A stretch of DNA of 64,000 nt from Plazaster borealis (GCA_021014325.1 CM037474.1:4282488-4346487), one strand, 5' to 3'; numbered from the stretch's first letter, positions 43,201 to 52,489 are shown. The notes: generated by a model not told the origin, from the sequence alone. Made by a program: numbers and translations.

Positions 43201-45547
43201 CAGATTCCAAAGGAGTTGCTGGTTCCTTTCCATTTTGTAGGGGCATGACTGTAATGTCATGTACATTCAATTCTTAACCTTTCAATCTCATTGACCTAAC
43301 TCCAAGGCACATTTTAAAAGAACTGTATTTACACCCATCTATTAAGGTGGTTTGTGCTAAAAACACTACATTTTGTGGGGGTACAGTAAGACTGTAAGAA
43401 AAAAACCATGCCTGGAGATTTAAAGGCTATTTATTCAAGCTAATCCATCAGTAACAAAAGTCTTGAAAGTAAGGTTAAAATTACACAACACTAATCATTG
43501 GGTATTTGTGTAGGTGTTCCTGTTATACCCAACAGGTGGGGAGTATTGATAAGTTCATTGGGAGAAGAGAGTTGAAGTGGAGTAAAGGGATATTCCAGTT
43601 TGGATATTTTGGCTGATAATGACTCTTAAATTGGTACAAAAGTAAATGGACAGCTTTTTGTTTTGAGTTTTCCTTCAAACCAAAGCAGGAAGTGCCGATG
43701 ACTAAAGCCAGCCATGAAATGATGTAATAAATCATTTATAAGGCACACAGTATCTCTTTAAAAGTAGGGTCATAGATTGGTTTTTTTGTCAATGTAATGC
43801 TGATTTATAGGCAAAATTATAAAAAAGAGATACAATAACAGTCACATGTGAAAGTTTCAGCTGAATACAGTGCCTACGTGCTGAGAAAACAGCAGAAAAC
43901 TAACACAGTATTTTCACAAGAACGTTGAATCCATCCACAGGTGACAGCGGGCACCAATCGCATCTCTGGCCACAGCATTCACGAATGAACACCAACCTAT
44001 AAAATCTGAAAACGATTCATGCATGAATCATTTCTCAGATGGTGAAAAAATAATCCAAACCAACTTCGAAAGGGGACCCTTTCTCAAAACAAGTTTATAC
44101 TATCAACAGCTGCAGTTCTTTTTGCCAAGTAAGCTTTTATGGTCATTAATTTTTGTGGAACTTACCAATCTATGACCCTACCTTTCTGTTTTCTATTGAG
44201 GGAAAGTGAACCCCGGTTAGGCGAACGTTCAAGGTTTGTAGATTTCCTTGTGGAGGCTTGTGCCTCAGGGCTAACCTGTACTGTGCTTTCTTCCTGGTCA
44301 CAGACAAGCTCTCAGCAGACAGGGTGAAGGCGGTAATGGAACACATTTGGAAGCTGCAAGAGTTTGTCTCTGTAACCACCAAGCTACAGATGGACTCGTC
44401 AGAATTTGCCTACCTCAAGGCTGCAGTCCTCTTCAGTCCAGGTGAAAAGAAAATCCTCCAAAGATTTGCCTCGCTTATAGTGAGGTTTTTTTTTTTTTGG
44501 CGGTTTGTTCAAGCGATTTAGAACAGGTGTCAAGGCGAGAACTACGGCACTGTAGACGAGCACATCCAGGGAGATGTGTTGTTTGTGTGAAAATGTTGGC
44601 AGTTAGTTTTGGAAAATTTGTAATTGTAGTTGTACTTATGAAAATATATTCATGAATACCTGGGACAGTGCATCCATTCTGATCGGTCACATAGCCATGT
44701 TTAAATGTGGGATACAAAGACAGTGAGGAGTGTTTAAACATGGCCCGAGGAAGGAGGGCGCTATCAGATGATTGCGCAAAGCACGCAAATTTTACTGCCC
44801 AATGTAAGTTGGTATGTCACATATTTGGCTCGCGCAAATTTGAAACGTGCTCGCGCAAGTTTGAAACGTGCGTGCGATAGTTTGAAACTTAAGCGTGCAA
44901 GTTCTAAACTTGCAGGAGGAGTTACTTTGCGCTCAACATGGGTAGAATTTCAGTGCAGAGTGGAGGCGAGCTAAACTGTCAGATTCGTTCTCAACATTCA
45001 ACAGGTTTTTGGATGTGTTTAAAGGAAAGGTTTTTATGAATGGGAATTAAAAAGTGGTGACTCTGTCTTAAATGGCCCTTAAAAACCTTGGAGGGTCCTG
45101 TATCGCACTGCCACAACCCTGCCGATTTTAAACAGCCGTTTAAGATCTTGTCGCCTACTCTTTTATTCCTTTATTCAACTACAGTTCTCTACTTTGAGTA
45201 ATTTTGTTCTCTACTTGACTTTGCCTTAACCTCATGTACTGAAATAATACATTTCAGATCACCCAGGGCTCACCAACCCTCGGCAAATTGAGAAATTCCA
45301 GGAAAAAGCAGTGAGTGAGTTGAGGGCGTATGAGACGAGGACGTACCCCAACGACCCAGATCGCTTCGGGAAGCTGCTCTTGCGTCTGCCAGCGTTGCGT
45401 CTCCTCAACCCCGGAATCATGGAGGAGCTGTTCTTCGCCGGTCTCATCGGTAACGTCCAGATCGATAGCATCATCCCGTATATCTTGCGGATGGAGACGA
45501 CGGATTATAACGCGCAGATCACGATAGCAACCAGTGCAGGACAGTAG
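25155..45547 (+). CDS. NR2C: NR2C (TR2/TR4-type) orphan nuclear receptor
   Basis: Fourteen coding exons join in frame (total 1986 nt, 661 aa plus stop with the long exon 5; 640 aa with the short one). Residues 1-169 are a Gln/Val/Glu-rich A/B region. The DNA-binding domain (about 170-236) has all eight zinc cysteines and the P-box CEGCKG, with [12 protein letters not shown] at its end. The hinge contains [20 protein letters not shown], a hallmark of TR2/TR4. The ligand-binding domain contains [14 protein letters not shown] sequence (here [20 protein letters not shown]), [20 protein letters not shown] and [20 protein letters not shown]. From family knowledge, these nuclear factors bind AGGTCA direct repeats, often as repressors. 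Size and organisation match vertebrate TR4 and a single invertebrate orthologue. The gene looks intact. Confidence 0.95.
25789..25947. mobile_element. MITE, family attgacccccttgcac
   Basis: Inverted ends attgacccccttgcac and gtgcaagggggtcaat; inner ccattttgggagtcaaaatg. In NR2C intron 2. Confidence 0.65.
26560..26730. repeat. Imperfect local duplication of about 90 bp
   Basis: gctgctttggctgcaggtat...ctagatcactacaaag appears twice, near 26560 and 26645, with small differences. Confidence 0.65.
27087..27224. mobile_element. MITE-like element with G run
   Basis: Inverted ends gcagtggtgtaaccag and ctggttatgccactgc. Inner gacataatttaggggg recurs near 59145 and the G-run end near 12310. Confidence 0.55.
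27785..28019. mobile_element. MITE, family gggcccaatttcatagagct
   Basis: Left end gggcccaatttcatagagct and right end agctctatgaaaatgggccc are inverted; interior has aattatgcttacc-type motifs. It ends 96 bp upstream of NR2C exon 2. Confidence 0.75.
28116..28160 (+). CDS. NR2C: NR2C exon 2 (45 nt)
   Basis: Phase-0 mini-exon encoding [15 protein letters not shown]. Acceptor ttcccattcaag, donor CAG|gtgagt. It is the first of three equal-sized exons with related peptides. Confidence 0.75.
28682..28726 (+). CDS. NR2C: NR2C exon 3 (45 nt)
   Basis: Phase-0 mini-exon encoding [15 protein letters not shown]. Acceptor ccttgtgcag, donor CAG|gtagga. Shares the pattern (I/V)PQ...QEV...EQ with exon 2. Confidence 0.75.
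28824..28960. mobile_element. Truncated TTAA-type MITE
   Basis: aaaggtagggtcatagattg start and gaaagtttcagctgaataca interior match the element at 43758; the right half is missing. Confidence 0.5.
29599..29643 (+). CDS. NR2C: NR2C exon 4 (45 nt)
   Basis: Phase-0 mini-exon encoding [15 protein letters not shown]. Acceptor gtttggacag, donor CAG|gtaatt. Third member of the 45-nt series. Confidence 0.75.
30208..30354 (+). CDS. NR2C: NR2C exon 5, with alternative donors
   Basis: Begins [20 protein letters not shown]. Three in-frame donors are possible: ATG|gtgagt at 30291 (28 codons), CAG|gttcac at 30333 and AAG|gtatac at 30354 (49 codons). The extra sequence ([17 protein letters not shown]) is Gln-rich like the rest and open, so the long form is drawn. 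The gtgagt site is the strongest donor. Each choice keeps the frame. Confidence 0.7.
30523..30653. mobile_element. MITE, gggcccaatttcatgg family, short copy
   Basis: Inverted ends ttggcccaatttcatggcac and gtgccataaaattgggccca, with gcgcttacg motifs inside. Confidence 0.65.
30655..31140. mobile_element. Dispersed element interrupted by a MITE
   Basis: aggcgttcgtggcttagaca, cctattatgcattgtgattg and gtggctt(c/t)gccactc are shared with 55605-55960. This copy is split by a MITE at 30694-30890, so the MITE arrived later. Confidence 0.55.
30694..30890. mobile_element. MITE, family gggcccaatttcatagagct
   Basis: Clean inverted ends cagggcccaatttcatagag and ctctatgaaattgggccctg. Inserted inside the element at 30655-31140. 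Confidence 0.8.
31235..31480 (+). repeat. Dispersed repeat (tgccctggtctt family)
   Basis: Shares gttgccctggtct..gccctt..gaaa..tgccctt with 28170-28250, 36335-36470 and, reversed, 46860-47010. Diverged copies of one family of unknown type. Confidence 0.5.
31490..31862. mobile_element. TTAA-flanked MITE
   Basis: Flanked by TTAA at 31490-31493 and 31859-31862. Ends aaggcattacacgtttggta and taccaaaggtgtacgatacc are roughly inverted. Contains a perfect 30-bp palindrome (31668-31697). Near-copy at 56811-57134. Confidence 0.7.
32154..32313 (+). CDS. NR2C: NR2C exon 6, start of the DNA-binding domain
   Basis: Begins [20 protein letters not shown] and ends [14 protein letters not shown] plus one base. 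It carries the first two zinc cysteines. Acceptor gtttgtcttgtag, donor CAG|gtgagt. A MITE-like element starts about 20 bp after the donor. Confidence 0.93.
32333..32573. mobile_element. MITE, gggcccaatttcatgg family, diverged
   Basis: Ends gggtcccaatgttatgactc and gagccaagaaattgggcc; inner gcgcttacgg motifs. Directly follows the NR2C exon 6 donor. Confidence 0.6.
32731..33233. mobile_element. MITE carrying a nested MITE
   Basis: Host ends gggcaaaatttcatagagct and agctctatgaaatagggcc. Its interior is split at ctgcTTAA|TTAAgcag by a second element. Confidence 0.75.
32757..33065. mobile_element. Nested TTAA-type MITE
   Basis: Bounded by TTAA on both sides (32753-32756, 33066-33069). Inverted ends aggaacattacagaattgg and ccagttctgtaacgttcct. 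Length 309 bp. TTAA duplication is a piggyBac-superfamily habit. Confidence 0.75.
33324..33503 (+). CDS. NR2C: NR2C exon 7, most of the DNA-binding domain
   Basis: Encodes [19 protein letters not shown] through [16 protein letters not shown] to GMKSE. The remaining six zinc cysteines and the P-box CEGCKG are present. Acceptor ctccaacaag, donor GAAT|gtgagt. Confidence 0.97.
33632..33985. mobile_element. TTAA-type MITE, diverged
   Basis: Ends ctagggtcacggattggtaa and aaatctatgaccctacc, inner tgctgcagctgttgatagta. Related to 43758-44185 in reverse. Confidence 0.55.
34051..34243. mobile_element. MITE, family cagggaccaatacg
   Basis: Inverted ends tcagggaccaatacg and cgttggtccctga. Lies 90 bp upstream of NR2C exon 8. 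Confidence 0.65.
34333..34467 (+). CDS. NR2C: NR2C exon 8, hinge
   Basis: Encodes (L)[20 protein letters not shown] followed by [16 protein letters not shown] and TPTFIT. Acceptor ccttcccccag, donor ACAG|gtagga. This hinge block is strongly conserved in TR2/TR4. Confidence 0.95.
34712..34963. mobile_element. MITE, gggcccaatttcatgg family
   Basis: Ends gggcccaacttcatggctct and agagccatgaaattggga; inner gcgcttacgg and gcgcttgccc. Close relative of 5037-5295. Confidence 0.75.
35291..35668. mobile_element. TTAA-type MITE, family aaaggcagtggacactattg
   Basis: Ends aaaggcagtggacactattg and caatagtgtccagtgtcttt are inverted. Contains a hairpin (gatttcgagacctc / gaggtctcgaaatc). A truncated copy lies at 39190-39330. 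Confidence 0.75.
35669..37860. other. NR2C intron 8, middle part
   Basis: Mostly AT-rich. Holds a tgccctggtct-family fragment at 36335-36470 and a strong hairpin at 37063-37105. No exon recognised. Confidence 0.45.
37063..37105. repeat. Perfect 17-bp hairpin
   Basis: tcaaggttttgcaaaac and its exact complement gttttgcaaaaccttga flank a 9-nt loop (gagcagcta). Confidence 0.85.
37873..37945 (+). mobile_element. tRNA-like SINE head
   Basis: A-box-like tagctcagttggtggagc and B-box-like ggttcaaatct, followed by agtcaatttttctttgttca. No complete tRNA fold or anticodon arm, so a SINE remnant rather than a tRNA gene. Confidence 0.5.
38092..38160 (+). mobile_element. tRNA-like SINE head
   Basis: tggtctagtggttaga (A box) and gggttcgaatccc (B box) at correct spacing. 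The acceptor stem pairs only partly (ATTC with GAAT), so probably not a working tRNA. The following 150 bp may be the SINE body. Confidence 0.5.
38884..39083 (+). CDS. NR2C: NR2C exon 9, with tandem acceptors
   Basis: Encodes [20 protein letters not shown], then [20 protein letters not shown] and a Gly/Ala-rich end. The acceptor is a three-step aag-cag-cag run ending at 38880, 38883 and 38886. Each gives the same frame and changes only one alanine. Donor ACG|gtatgt. Confidence 0.9.
39190..39330. mobile_element. Truncated TTAA-type MITE
   Basis: gcatatgttgggatacacca, gaagactggtctttgacaat and taccaaaagta match the right half of 35291-35668. Confidence 0.6.
39372..39511 (+). CDS. NR2C: NR2C exon 10
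   Basis: Encodes [20 protein letters not shown], then [11 protein letters not shown] and a Gly-rich end. The FDTLAKAL motif is shared with vertebrate TR4. Acceptor gtgttttgtag, donor ATCAG|gtaaag. Confidence 0.9.
39540..39662. mobile_element. Small foldback element
   Basis: ctgaataggcggctacggct at the left and agctgcctattcgga at the right are inverted, with gccgtagcc inside. In NR2C intron 10. Confidence 0.6.
40194..40421 (+). CDS. NR2C: NR2C exon 11, start of the ligand-binding domain
   Basis: Encodes a polar Gly/Asn/Gln lead, then [20 protein letters not shown] and [18 protein letters not shown]. Acceptor gacattctgcag, donor TTAGG|gtaaat. Confidence 0.95.
40741..41085 (+). mobile_element. 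tRNA-derived SINE, nearly full
   Basis: Head gcgtgtcgtggctgagcggt, B box gggttcaaatccc, then tgtgtccttgagcaagacac. It ends tatgtaagagtcgatattat with an (att)n tail. Confidence 0.75.
41152..41291 (+). CDS. NR2C: NR2C exon 12, ligand-binding domain
   Basis: Encodes [20 protein letters not shown], then [20 protein letters not shown]. Acceptor tcttctgcag, donor CAAG|gtaccg. Confidence 0.95.
41836..42498. mobile_element. DNA transposon-like element with TA target, copy A
   Basis: 663 bp with inverted ends gactgtgcaagtctcgcgc and gcgcgagacttgcacagtc flanked by TA. No transposase frame, so non-autonomous. A second copy in opposite orientation is at 62961-63661. Confidence 0.8.
43758..44185. mobile_element. 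TTAA-type MITE
   Basis: Ends agtagggtcatagattggtt and ccaatctatgaccctacctt. Inner ttcatgcatgaatcatttct. Ends 118 bp before NR2C exon 13. Confidence 0.7.
44304..44441 (+). CDS. NR2C: NR2C exon 13, ligand-binding domain
   Basis: Encodes [20 protein letters not shown] and [15 protein letters not shown]. Acceptor ttcctggtcacag, donor CCAG|gtgaaa. It follows a 3.0-kb intron holding two inverted-repeat elements. Confidence 0.95.
45258..45547 (+). CDS. NR2C: NR2C exon 14, C-terminus and stop
   Basis: Encodes [40 protein letters not shown] and [17 protein letters not shown], ending SAGQ and TAG at 45545-45547. Acceptor acatttcag. Confidence 0.96.
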
Positions 45548-45773
45548 AATGCGGAGGGTTTGATCATGAACTACACCAAACATTGGACAATTTCAACAAC
45601 TGATAATGAGACTTCTTCAAGATCCATATTCCAATGAAAGTGGTTTGGGTATCGGCGATGAGCCTGATTTTTATTTATTTTCTTTCACTCGAGTAAATAC
45701 TTCTTGAAAATACCTCAATGTGGGATAATTACTGCTTTTATTTTTGAACCACAGAAGAAAAGAAAAAAAACGG

Positions 45774-45779
45774 AATAAA
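45774..45779 (+). terminator. Possible polyadenylation signal of NR2C
   Basis: AATAAA lies 227 nt after the stop codon of NR2C and is followed by a T-rich stretch. Later signals could also be used. Confidence 0.45.
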
Positions 45780-46084
45780 GTGAACGAATCTTTTCTCACG
45801 TTTTTTGTTTCTTTTTCCAGAGAACAGGTCCTTTGAAGAAAACCAAATCTTTAAGATAAAGTTGAGAAAGCCCTTTGAGCAGGAGGGAGCTTTGAGTATA
45901 ACTTAATTTTCACCATTAAAAATGCTAACTGTTCTTAACCTCTCTACTAGGTACACGTAACATTTTCTACAAACTTGACCAACCATTTGAAACCATTCAA
46001 CTGCACAGGTTGTGTATGGGGGCACAACTGCACAGAACTAACTGTGTACACGTGTGTACAAAGCATTCGCCATTTTTATCTTAT
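45780..46084. other. Downstream flank of NR2C
   Basis: AT-rich, nothing recognised beyond the possible 3' end of the transcript. Confidence 0.45.
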
Positions 46085-46510
46085 TACAGGCTGGCGTAGT
46101 TTATCTATCATTCAAAACCACAGTGGATGATATTGAATGGTCAGACAGTAGGAGGGTTGACTGTGTACTGTGTAGATGCATTCACTATGTGATACCACAG
46201 TGCAGGCTGGCATAGTTTATCTATCATTCAGAACCACAGTTGCTGATATTGAATGGTCAGACAGTAGGAGGGTTGACTGTGTACTGTGTTGATGCATTCA
46301 CCACATGGTATCACAGTGCAGGCTGGCATAGTCTATCTATCATTCAGTTCCACGGTGTGTGATATTGAATGGTCAGACAGTAGGAGGGTTGACTTTGTTA
46401 CTGTGCAGATGCATTCACCATGTGATATTACAGTGCAGGCTGGCATAGTTTATCTACCATTCAAACCCACATTGGATTATATTGAATGGTCAGATAGTAG
46501 GAGGGTTAAG
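46085..46510. repeat. Minisatellite of about 115 bp
   Basis: Four units, each with caggctggc(g/a)tag, tctatcattca, gatattgaatggtcagacag, taggagggttgact and gatgcattcacc. The same unit as the EOGT intron array at 9784-10850. Confidence 0.85.
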
Positions 46511-49380
46511 GGTGTTCGCATAGTTTTCAATGGGTGCAGTTAAGTTCCAAGGAAAATGCTCGGCATCCCTAAGGAGGAACATGAATCTTGTAGGACTTTG
46601 GATTTAACCCCGCTATGATTTTTGTTGTTTTTAATCAGTGCCTAAATGTTACCTTTAGTGGAACGTAATGTCAAGTAGTAATACATTCTGACGTCTTATA
46701 ACCATTCAACTCACACAACATACCTTTGTACATTGTTCAGGTGGCATTTCCTAGACATAACTTATTTTATTGAAAAACAGGATGAAGAATGAGACCTTTT
46801 TTTTTTTTCAAAACCCATTATTTCAAAAATTTTGTTTGAAAGTAACCACTTGTAACATTGCATTATCTTCAGGCCAGGAATTTCATTTTTGTGAGGGCAT
46901 GGCCATTCTCGTTTTGCAAAGGGTCACTTACATTGAACAATCTTCAAAGTCAATGGAATTTTTTAATGGGACAACAGAGGCCATGGTATACATGGCTTCC
47001 ATGTAATCCAGGCCTATATCTTACCCAAGCTCTACCAGTTATTGGAACTTATATTGTAAATACTTCATCTGGGTTTTTTTGTTCGTTTTCCTGTTGCTGT
47101 ATATAAAGCCGTCAAGATGTAAAGAATAGTTTTTTGAGGAACCCCCTAGAGAAGAAAGCAAAGGGGCGCCAAATATCGAAGGGGGGTGGGGGTGTCTTTT
47201 GAAGTCGCTAATTGTACAGTACATGTTAAAACGTAGCATTCTGAGGGAGAGAAGTTCAGAAATTTTCCCCCCTTAGGTTGGCATCAAATGTGAACATCAA
47301 ATGTGCACATTGTATTTTATTATAAATCGCTGCTGCAGGTTTTGTTTTTTTAAGCTGCATTCATTAACGTTTTTTAAAAAATATATATATAAACGAGTAG
47401 CTTATTTGCACTTGGTAGAATGGACTCCAATTTGCAATAATGTGGAAAGTTTAAGTTTGCACGATTGCCATTATTACTTCTTGGGTGTTAATTTGTAGGT
47501 AGAGTGGCAAGCTTCGTTTTTGTATTGAGAACTCTTAGTCTTAATCAACTGTGCGGAAATGAATATTGACTGATCTATTATACACGTATGGAACCAAGAC
47601 CCAAAGAACAGGCCTTTGACATCTGATGATTTTATTTATTAAAAAAAAATGTCTTCAAATCTCATGCTTCAAACAAAGTCAAGTGGCAACCCATGGGTAA
47701 CAAATTTGGTATAGACTTTGCAAGTCTCGAAGATATTTGGAAGTTTTTTCAGAATCCTTGGGCTCCCACATACATTGCTTTCTAGAGATGGAAAGGGAAC
47801 AAAATTACTATCTTTAACTGGTCCAAATCGTCGGCAACATCACAAAGTGCCACAAACATCAACAAAATCACTAAGAAAACTCATAACTTTTTTTGGTGGT
47901 TTCGATTTGGTATCCAACAATCCGTTATAGGCCAGAAAATCATCTAGTTTCTTATGCTAAGTTGATGAAAGGCAAAAACTCTAAGAACCTGGAATTGCAT
48001 TTTCATCAAGTGCCAAAAACCTTGTTGTCAATTCGTGACCGTGTTGATTATTCAGCTGGCACAGTGCCAAACATGAATGCCAAAACGTTTACACAGGATG
48101 CGCTGCACACAGACAACGTTTGTTCAGTTTTCACGAATAGACAATCTTGTTAATTAAATAATTACTCATTAATTAAACACGTTATGAACAAAATTTAATG
48201 CAGATTCGTAATTTAAGATCACTTCTTCCTCGATTTTTAAAATTTCAAAGATTAAGTAGTGAATAGTCTACGAACCAGTAATTTCAAAATTTACTTAACT
48301 TCAAATGCGGTTTTCTCCAACAACATTAAGGTTTGGCTGTAGGGGACTTGTTGGCACTTTGTGATGTTGCTGACAAAAGGTTCAATACGAGCAGGTCTTG
48401 CAGAATCGTTATCGTGTATAAACTTTAGGTGATGCACGGAAGAAAGGACCTTAAAAACCAATAAACCAAACCGTCTCGTGGGAATATTCGGGGGGGGGGG
48501 GTCATCAAGACGGGTTGAACAGTGCAGTAGAATCAGGTCAATGCTGTTAAACCTATTCTTTTAGCATCTTGTGTTTGGATCATTTTACCCTAAAGGTTAC
48601 CCTAAGACGCTGGTGAGAAAATGACAACTTTTGTTGTTTTAGCTTGTGTGCCTATTGCGATGCTTCATCAGAATAGCTTGTTTTTATTGTTTTTAATTGG
48701 TATTTTACAAGTCTGTGCACGTGTCTGTAATATTCTACAAGGACATTATCTACGTTTGGCTGTTTTCGGGGATGAGAATTTTCAGACCTTTATCCAAGTT
48801 TAGACATTTGTATGTCTGCCTGTTGAAAAAAAAGGCTGTTATTTGCCTCGGCTAGTAAGAAATCATAACTTCTCTAGCACTGAGGATACTGTTCCTAAAA
48901 GCGCATTGAAACAATAACTCCTATTACCAAAACGTTGAATTGGCATCATTTTAACATACCTGCTTAAATTGTAATACTTGTTTCAGACCTTTTTGTTGGC
49001 AATGACCCGAACCTCTGTGATTTATTTTTGTGAATTGAATGTTAGGGGGCCTCGTGTCAAAACCAAACGCTCTGCTTGGCATTTTGGTAATTAACTGATT
49101 CTGGAGAGACGTTCTCCATTCCCATAAAATTGGTTCCCATGTCTTTGCAATTGGTCTGGGTGTAGAAATGTGTTTAGACTTCACAAGTCTACGAATCTGG
49201 AACGAAACTGTTTGCTTGATACAAATATCTCTTCTCCAGTAATTTATGTTGTGATATCGGCGACTAGATTTTGGGTTGCTTCTTACTTCCTAACAAGACT
49301 TGCTGTGCTCATCTGATTCCACACCTCGGCGTCTTTCTATTATCTGATCCCTGTGCTTTTATTTCAAAAGCTGCTACACC
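46511..49380. other. Intergenic stretch without recognised gene
   Basis: Contains a reversed tgccctggtct-family copy (46860-47010) and an inverted pair (47827-47850 with 48351-48374). Short frames such as 47718-47930 show no family features. Confidence 0.45.
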
Positions 49381-49381
49381 G

Positions 49382-49733
49382 TTAAAGGGATTGTATACAT
49401 TTGGTAATTGGAACCCATTGTTTGTTTCAATCCTATAGTTGTAGATATATACCATAAAACTAACCTGTGAAAATTTCATTTCAAAAGGTGGTAGGGTTTT
49501 TGAGATATTGCCAACAATCGGGAGTAGTTATGTCCATGCAGGAAGAATAATCTTCAATTGGAATACACTATTTAAGAAACGTTACTGCAGTAACGCTTCT
49601 CAGATTCAAACATCTTTTTCCATAACCGCAGTACTTTGAAGAGAAAAGTTTCTCAAGCATTGTACTATCCAAAGCTGCTGTACTTCTTACCACCAAGTAA
49701 GTTTTAATTACCAAATGTATACAGACCCTTTAA
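49382..49733. mobile_element. TTAA-flanked MITE
   Basis: TTAA at both edges; ends agggattgtatacatttggt and accaaatgtatacagaccct are inverted. Related to 55032-55439. Confidence 0.75.
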
Positions 49734-50725
49734 TGTTGAGTGGTTTTTGCTGCTAATTAGTAATAAGCATGGGGACCAGTCACAACCAACACACGTGACA
49801 TGGGATTTTGGCAGGTTACCTGCTTGCGCTAAGCAAAATTTGTTCTTGATCCTTTGGTTTTTGTATGCGGTATAAAATATGCCAATGATCAGTAAAGCAA
49901 ACATTGTGGCTCTCCTAACTATGTTTGTTTACTTTTGTTTATTTTTTATATCAAAAATTATCATTATTTTCGGGGGGGGGGGGGTTGATAATTTCAAATA
50001 CACAGGTAAAATGCTTACAAGTTTCTCATAGCAACATAATAAAAGAAATGCAATTATTCAATTAATTTTGAACATCAATTTTATTGTATGGAACAATCAA
50101 ATATCCTCAAAGGCCTTGCTGTAAACATCATTTTAAAACATTACTGTTGTGAGATGAACTTAGACAATCCATTTTTTAAATAAGGTTTTTTTTTATTGTC
50201 CAATCATGTTGAACTTCAAGTAACCATTGCACCACTTTTATTAAAACTTAAGTCACTTAATCAGTAGATCTTGTTTAGAATGTGTCTTTATTTCCCGTTG
50301 TGCAAAGCACTTGTCATAAATTTCATCACCTATGTACAAAGTTTTCTAGCCTGTTCCATATGCGACATTATCCTCTTTACTGTATGTATATATTACTATG
50401 GACGTTATGTATGAATGATTTTACTTTTAAACAATAAATGCCACCATTTTTTCCTATGTGACTGATGAAAAAATCTAATAAAAAATCTAATTATTGCATA
50501 GTCAGCTGCCAAACGAAAGAAAAAGAGAGACGATATTGCTATTTTGATCGTTTAGTTTTGTCTTGTGTTTTTGAGGATGTACATTTGCCCTCGTTTGTGT
50601 GGCACTAATTATGCAACTTAACAACCCAGGTAAAGACATTATCTGAAGACGCTTCTCTCTGAGGTCACATTTCTAAAACACTGCGTGAGGTCTGCCATGC
50701 TGGAGTACTACACACAAGACGAGCA
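49734..50725. other. Intergenic stretch
   Basis: AT-rich with a G run at 49972-49984. No gene recognised. Confidence 0.4.
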
Positions 50726-50727
50726 GC

Positions 50728-50960
50728 GTGTCGTGGCCAAGCGGTCAAGTGCACTGGACTCGAGCTCTGGTGTTTCTGATCAGCAGAGTCGGGGCTTGAG
50801 TCCCGGTCGTGACACTTGTGTCCTCGTGCAAGACACTTAACCATTAGTGCTTCGTCCTTCAGATGGGACATAAGCCGTTGTTCCCGCGTGTTGTGTAATG
50901 CACGTAAAAGAACCCAGCTTTGGAGCTGGAAGTAGCCAAGACTTTGGGCGTGCAGTAGAC
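50728..50960 (+). mobile_element. tRNA-derived SINE
   Basis: Head gcgtgtcgtggccaagcggt, gggcttgagtcccggtcgtg (B box region), then cttcgtccttcagatgggac and cacgtaaaagaacccag. Confidence 0.8.
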
Positions 50961-51129
50961 ACGCAAGCGTGGGACGCAATGACTGATCATTAGGGTACAG
51001 TTTATTGGGGTATGTTTATTCACAAGGCTGAAACACTGCAATGACTGCTATACATAAGCAGGAACAGTCTTGATGTACTGTGTCCATCAGCAAGGCAGAT
51101 ATGAGTCAAAGGCGACCTTTCGGGGCTAA

Positions 51130-51255
51130 TACATCCACCGTGGCCCAGTGGGTAGACGGCAGGACTTCCAATCACAAGGTTGTTGGTTCGAATCCTACCA
51201 AGTGAAGTGACGATTTCACAGCGACTAGAATCAGTATTGTCGTCTAGTTACTGAA
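51130..51255 (+). mobile_element. Second tRNA-like SINE type
   Basis: ccgtggcccagtgggtagac (A box) and ggttcgaatcctacc (B box). Different body from the gcgtgtcgtgg family. Confidence 0.5.
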
Positions 51256-51827
51256 TCACAATTTCTTGATTTGTGCAATTCATAATCATAGACGTTAGAC
51301 CAATGCTTGTATGAGAGAGATTGGCTGTTGCCAGCTTGGTGTTTATATCCCCTTGTGGGAGTTTGCCGAGTTCCTTAACAGGAAGATCATCCACCTAACT
51401 GTACTTGAAGTCACTTGTTTATTGGATGTCGGTACTGCAGTTGAGAGAATCGGGATCTGGAAATGGTAATAAATAAGTTGTTATGTGTAAATTATAAATG
51501 AAATGTATGGGGCTGTTTGGTCATGAGCAATGCAGGTCTGTGGCTGTACATGGAATTATGAACTCTCACCCAAATACTGCGCACGCCCTCCCTCCCTCCC
51601 TCCGTATCATGTCCACGGAGAGTGCGTGCGTGCAGTAACTGGGTGAGTTCATAGTTCAATGTACAGCCACAGGCCCGCTTTGACACAGCCCCTTTAAGGA
51701 CTGTTCTCAAAAATCTGGAAGATGACAGCATTTATTTATGACCAGTATAAACTAGTACTAAGGTATTGGCATTGGAAATAGCAGTGTCTGAAATGCCTTG
51801 AGATAATATATGCATTTAAAAAACAGT

Positions 51828-52155
51828 GGCGAGTCGACGCGGACTCAATCTCTAGTGTTTCTGATCAGCAGAGTGTGGGTTCGAGTCCCAGTCGTGGCAT
51901 TTGTGTCCGTGAGCAAGATACTTTACCATCATTGCTTTGTCCATCGGATGGGATATAAGCTGTAGGTCCCGTGTACTAGGATTGGTAGTGCACGTAAAAG
52001 AACCCAGATCACTTATCGTGGAAGAGTAGGGGGTTAACCCTGGTGTTTCTGGTTCACATCGCAAGAACACTTGTTTACTTGCGAGCGACAGTGATTAAGC
52101 TCACTTATGAGGCATTCTTGGTTTCATTACCAGAAATTTATAATAATAATAATTA
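51828..52155 (+). mobile_element. tRNA-derived SINE, damaged head
   Basis: gtggcgagtcgacgcggact head, gtgggttcgagtcccagtcg B box, cacgtaaaagaacccag body and an (aat)n end near 52145. Confidence 0.7.
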
Positions 52156-52279
52156 TTATACAATGAATGTACTCATCAAAAGCAATTAATGTGGCCTCCA
52201 TTTTATGTTGTTTCTTGAAACTAGGGGATTAGAATGGTGCGTCATTCCTTTAGTAGTTTCATTATGACTGCATACTCAC

Positions 52280-52489
52280 CGGTCGTTATAATCTTGGAAT
52301 GTTCTGACAAACTCAACGCAGGTATCCGGGTTATTCCTCAGCCATTTTTTGATCCCTTCTGGATGTCTGGTGTCTGCCTCAAACCAAATGAAACCCCCAG
52401 ACTTCATAAGATGTCTTGCATTACACAAAATGTCTCGAATTACATCTAGACCGTCTGGCCCGCCACAGAGAGCACGCTCATCTTCATAT
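52280..52489 (-). CDS. HEMK1: HEMK1 exon 7, last one found
   Basis: 210 nt encoding YEDERALCGGPDGLDVIRDI, then GGFIWFEADTRHPEGIKKWL and FVRTFQDYND plus two bases. Acceptor tgttttctttag, donor GACCG|gtgagt. The family expects a short PRF-containing exon next; none was recognised. Confidence 0.9.
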
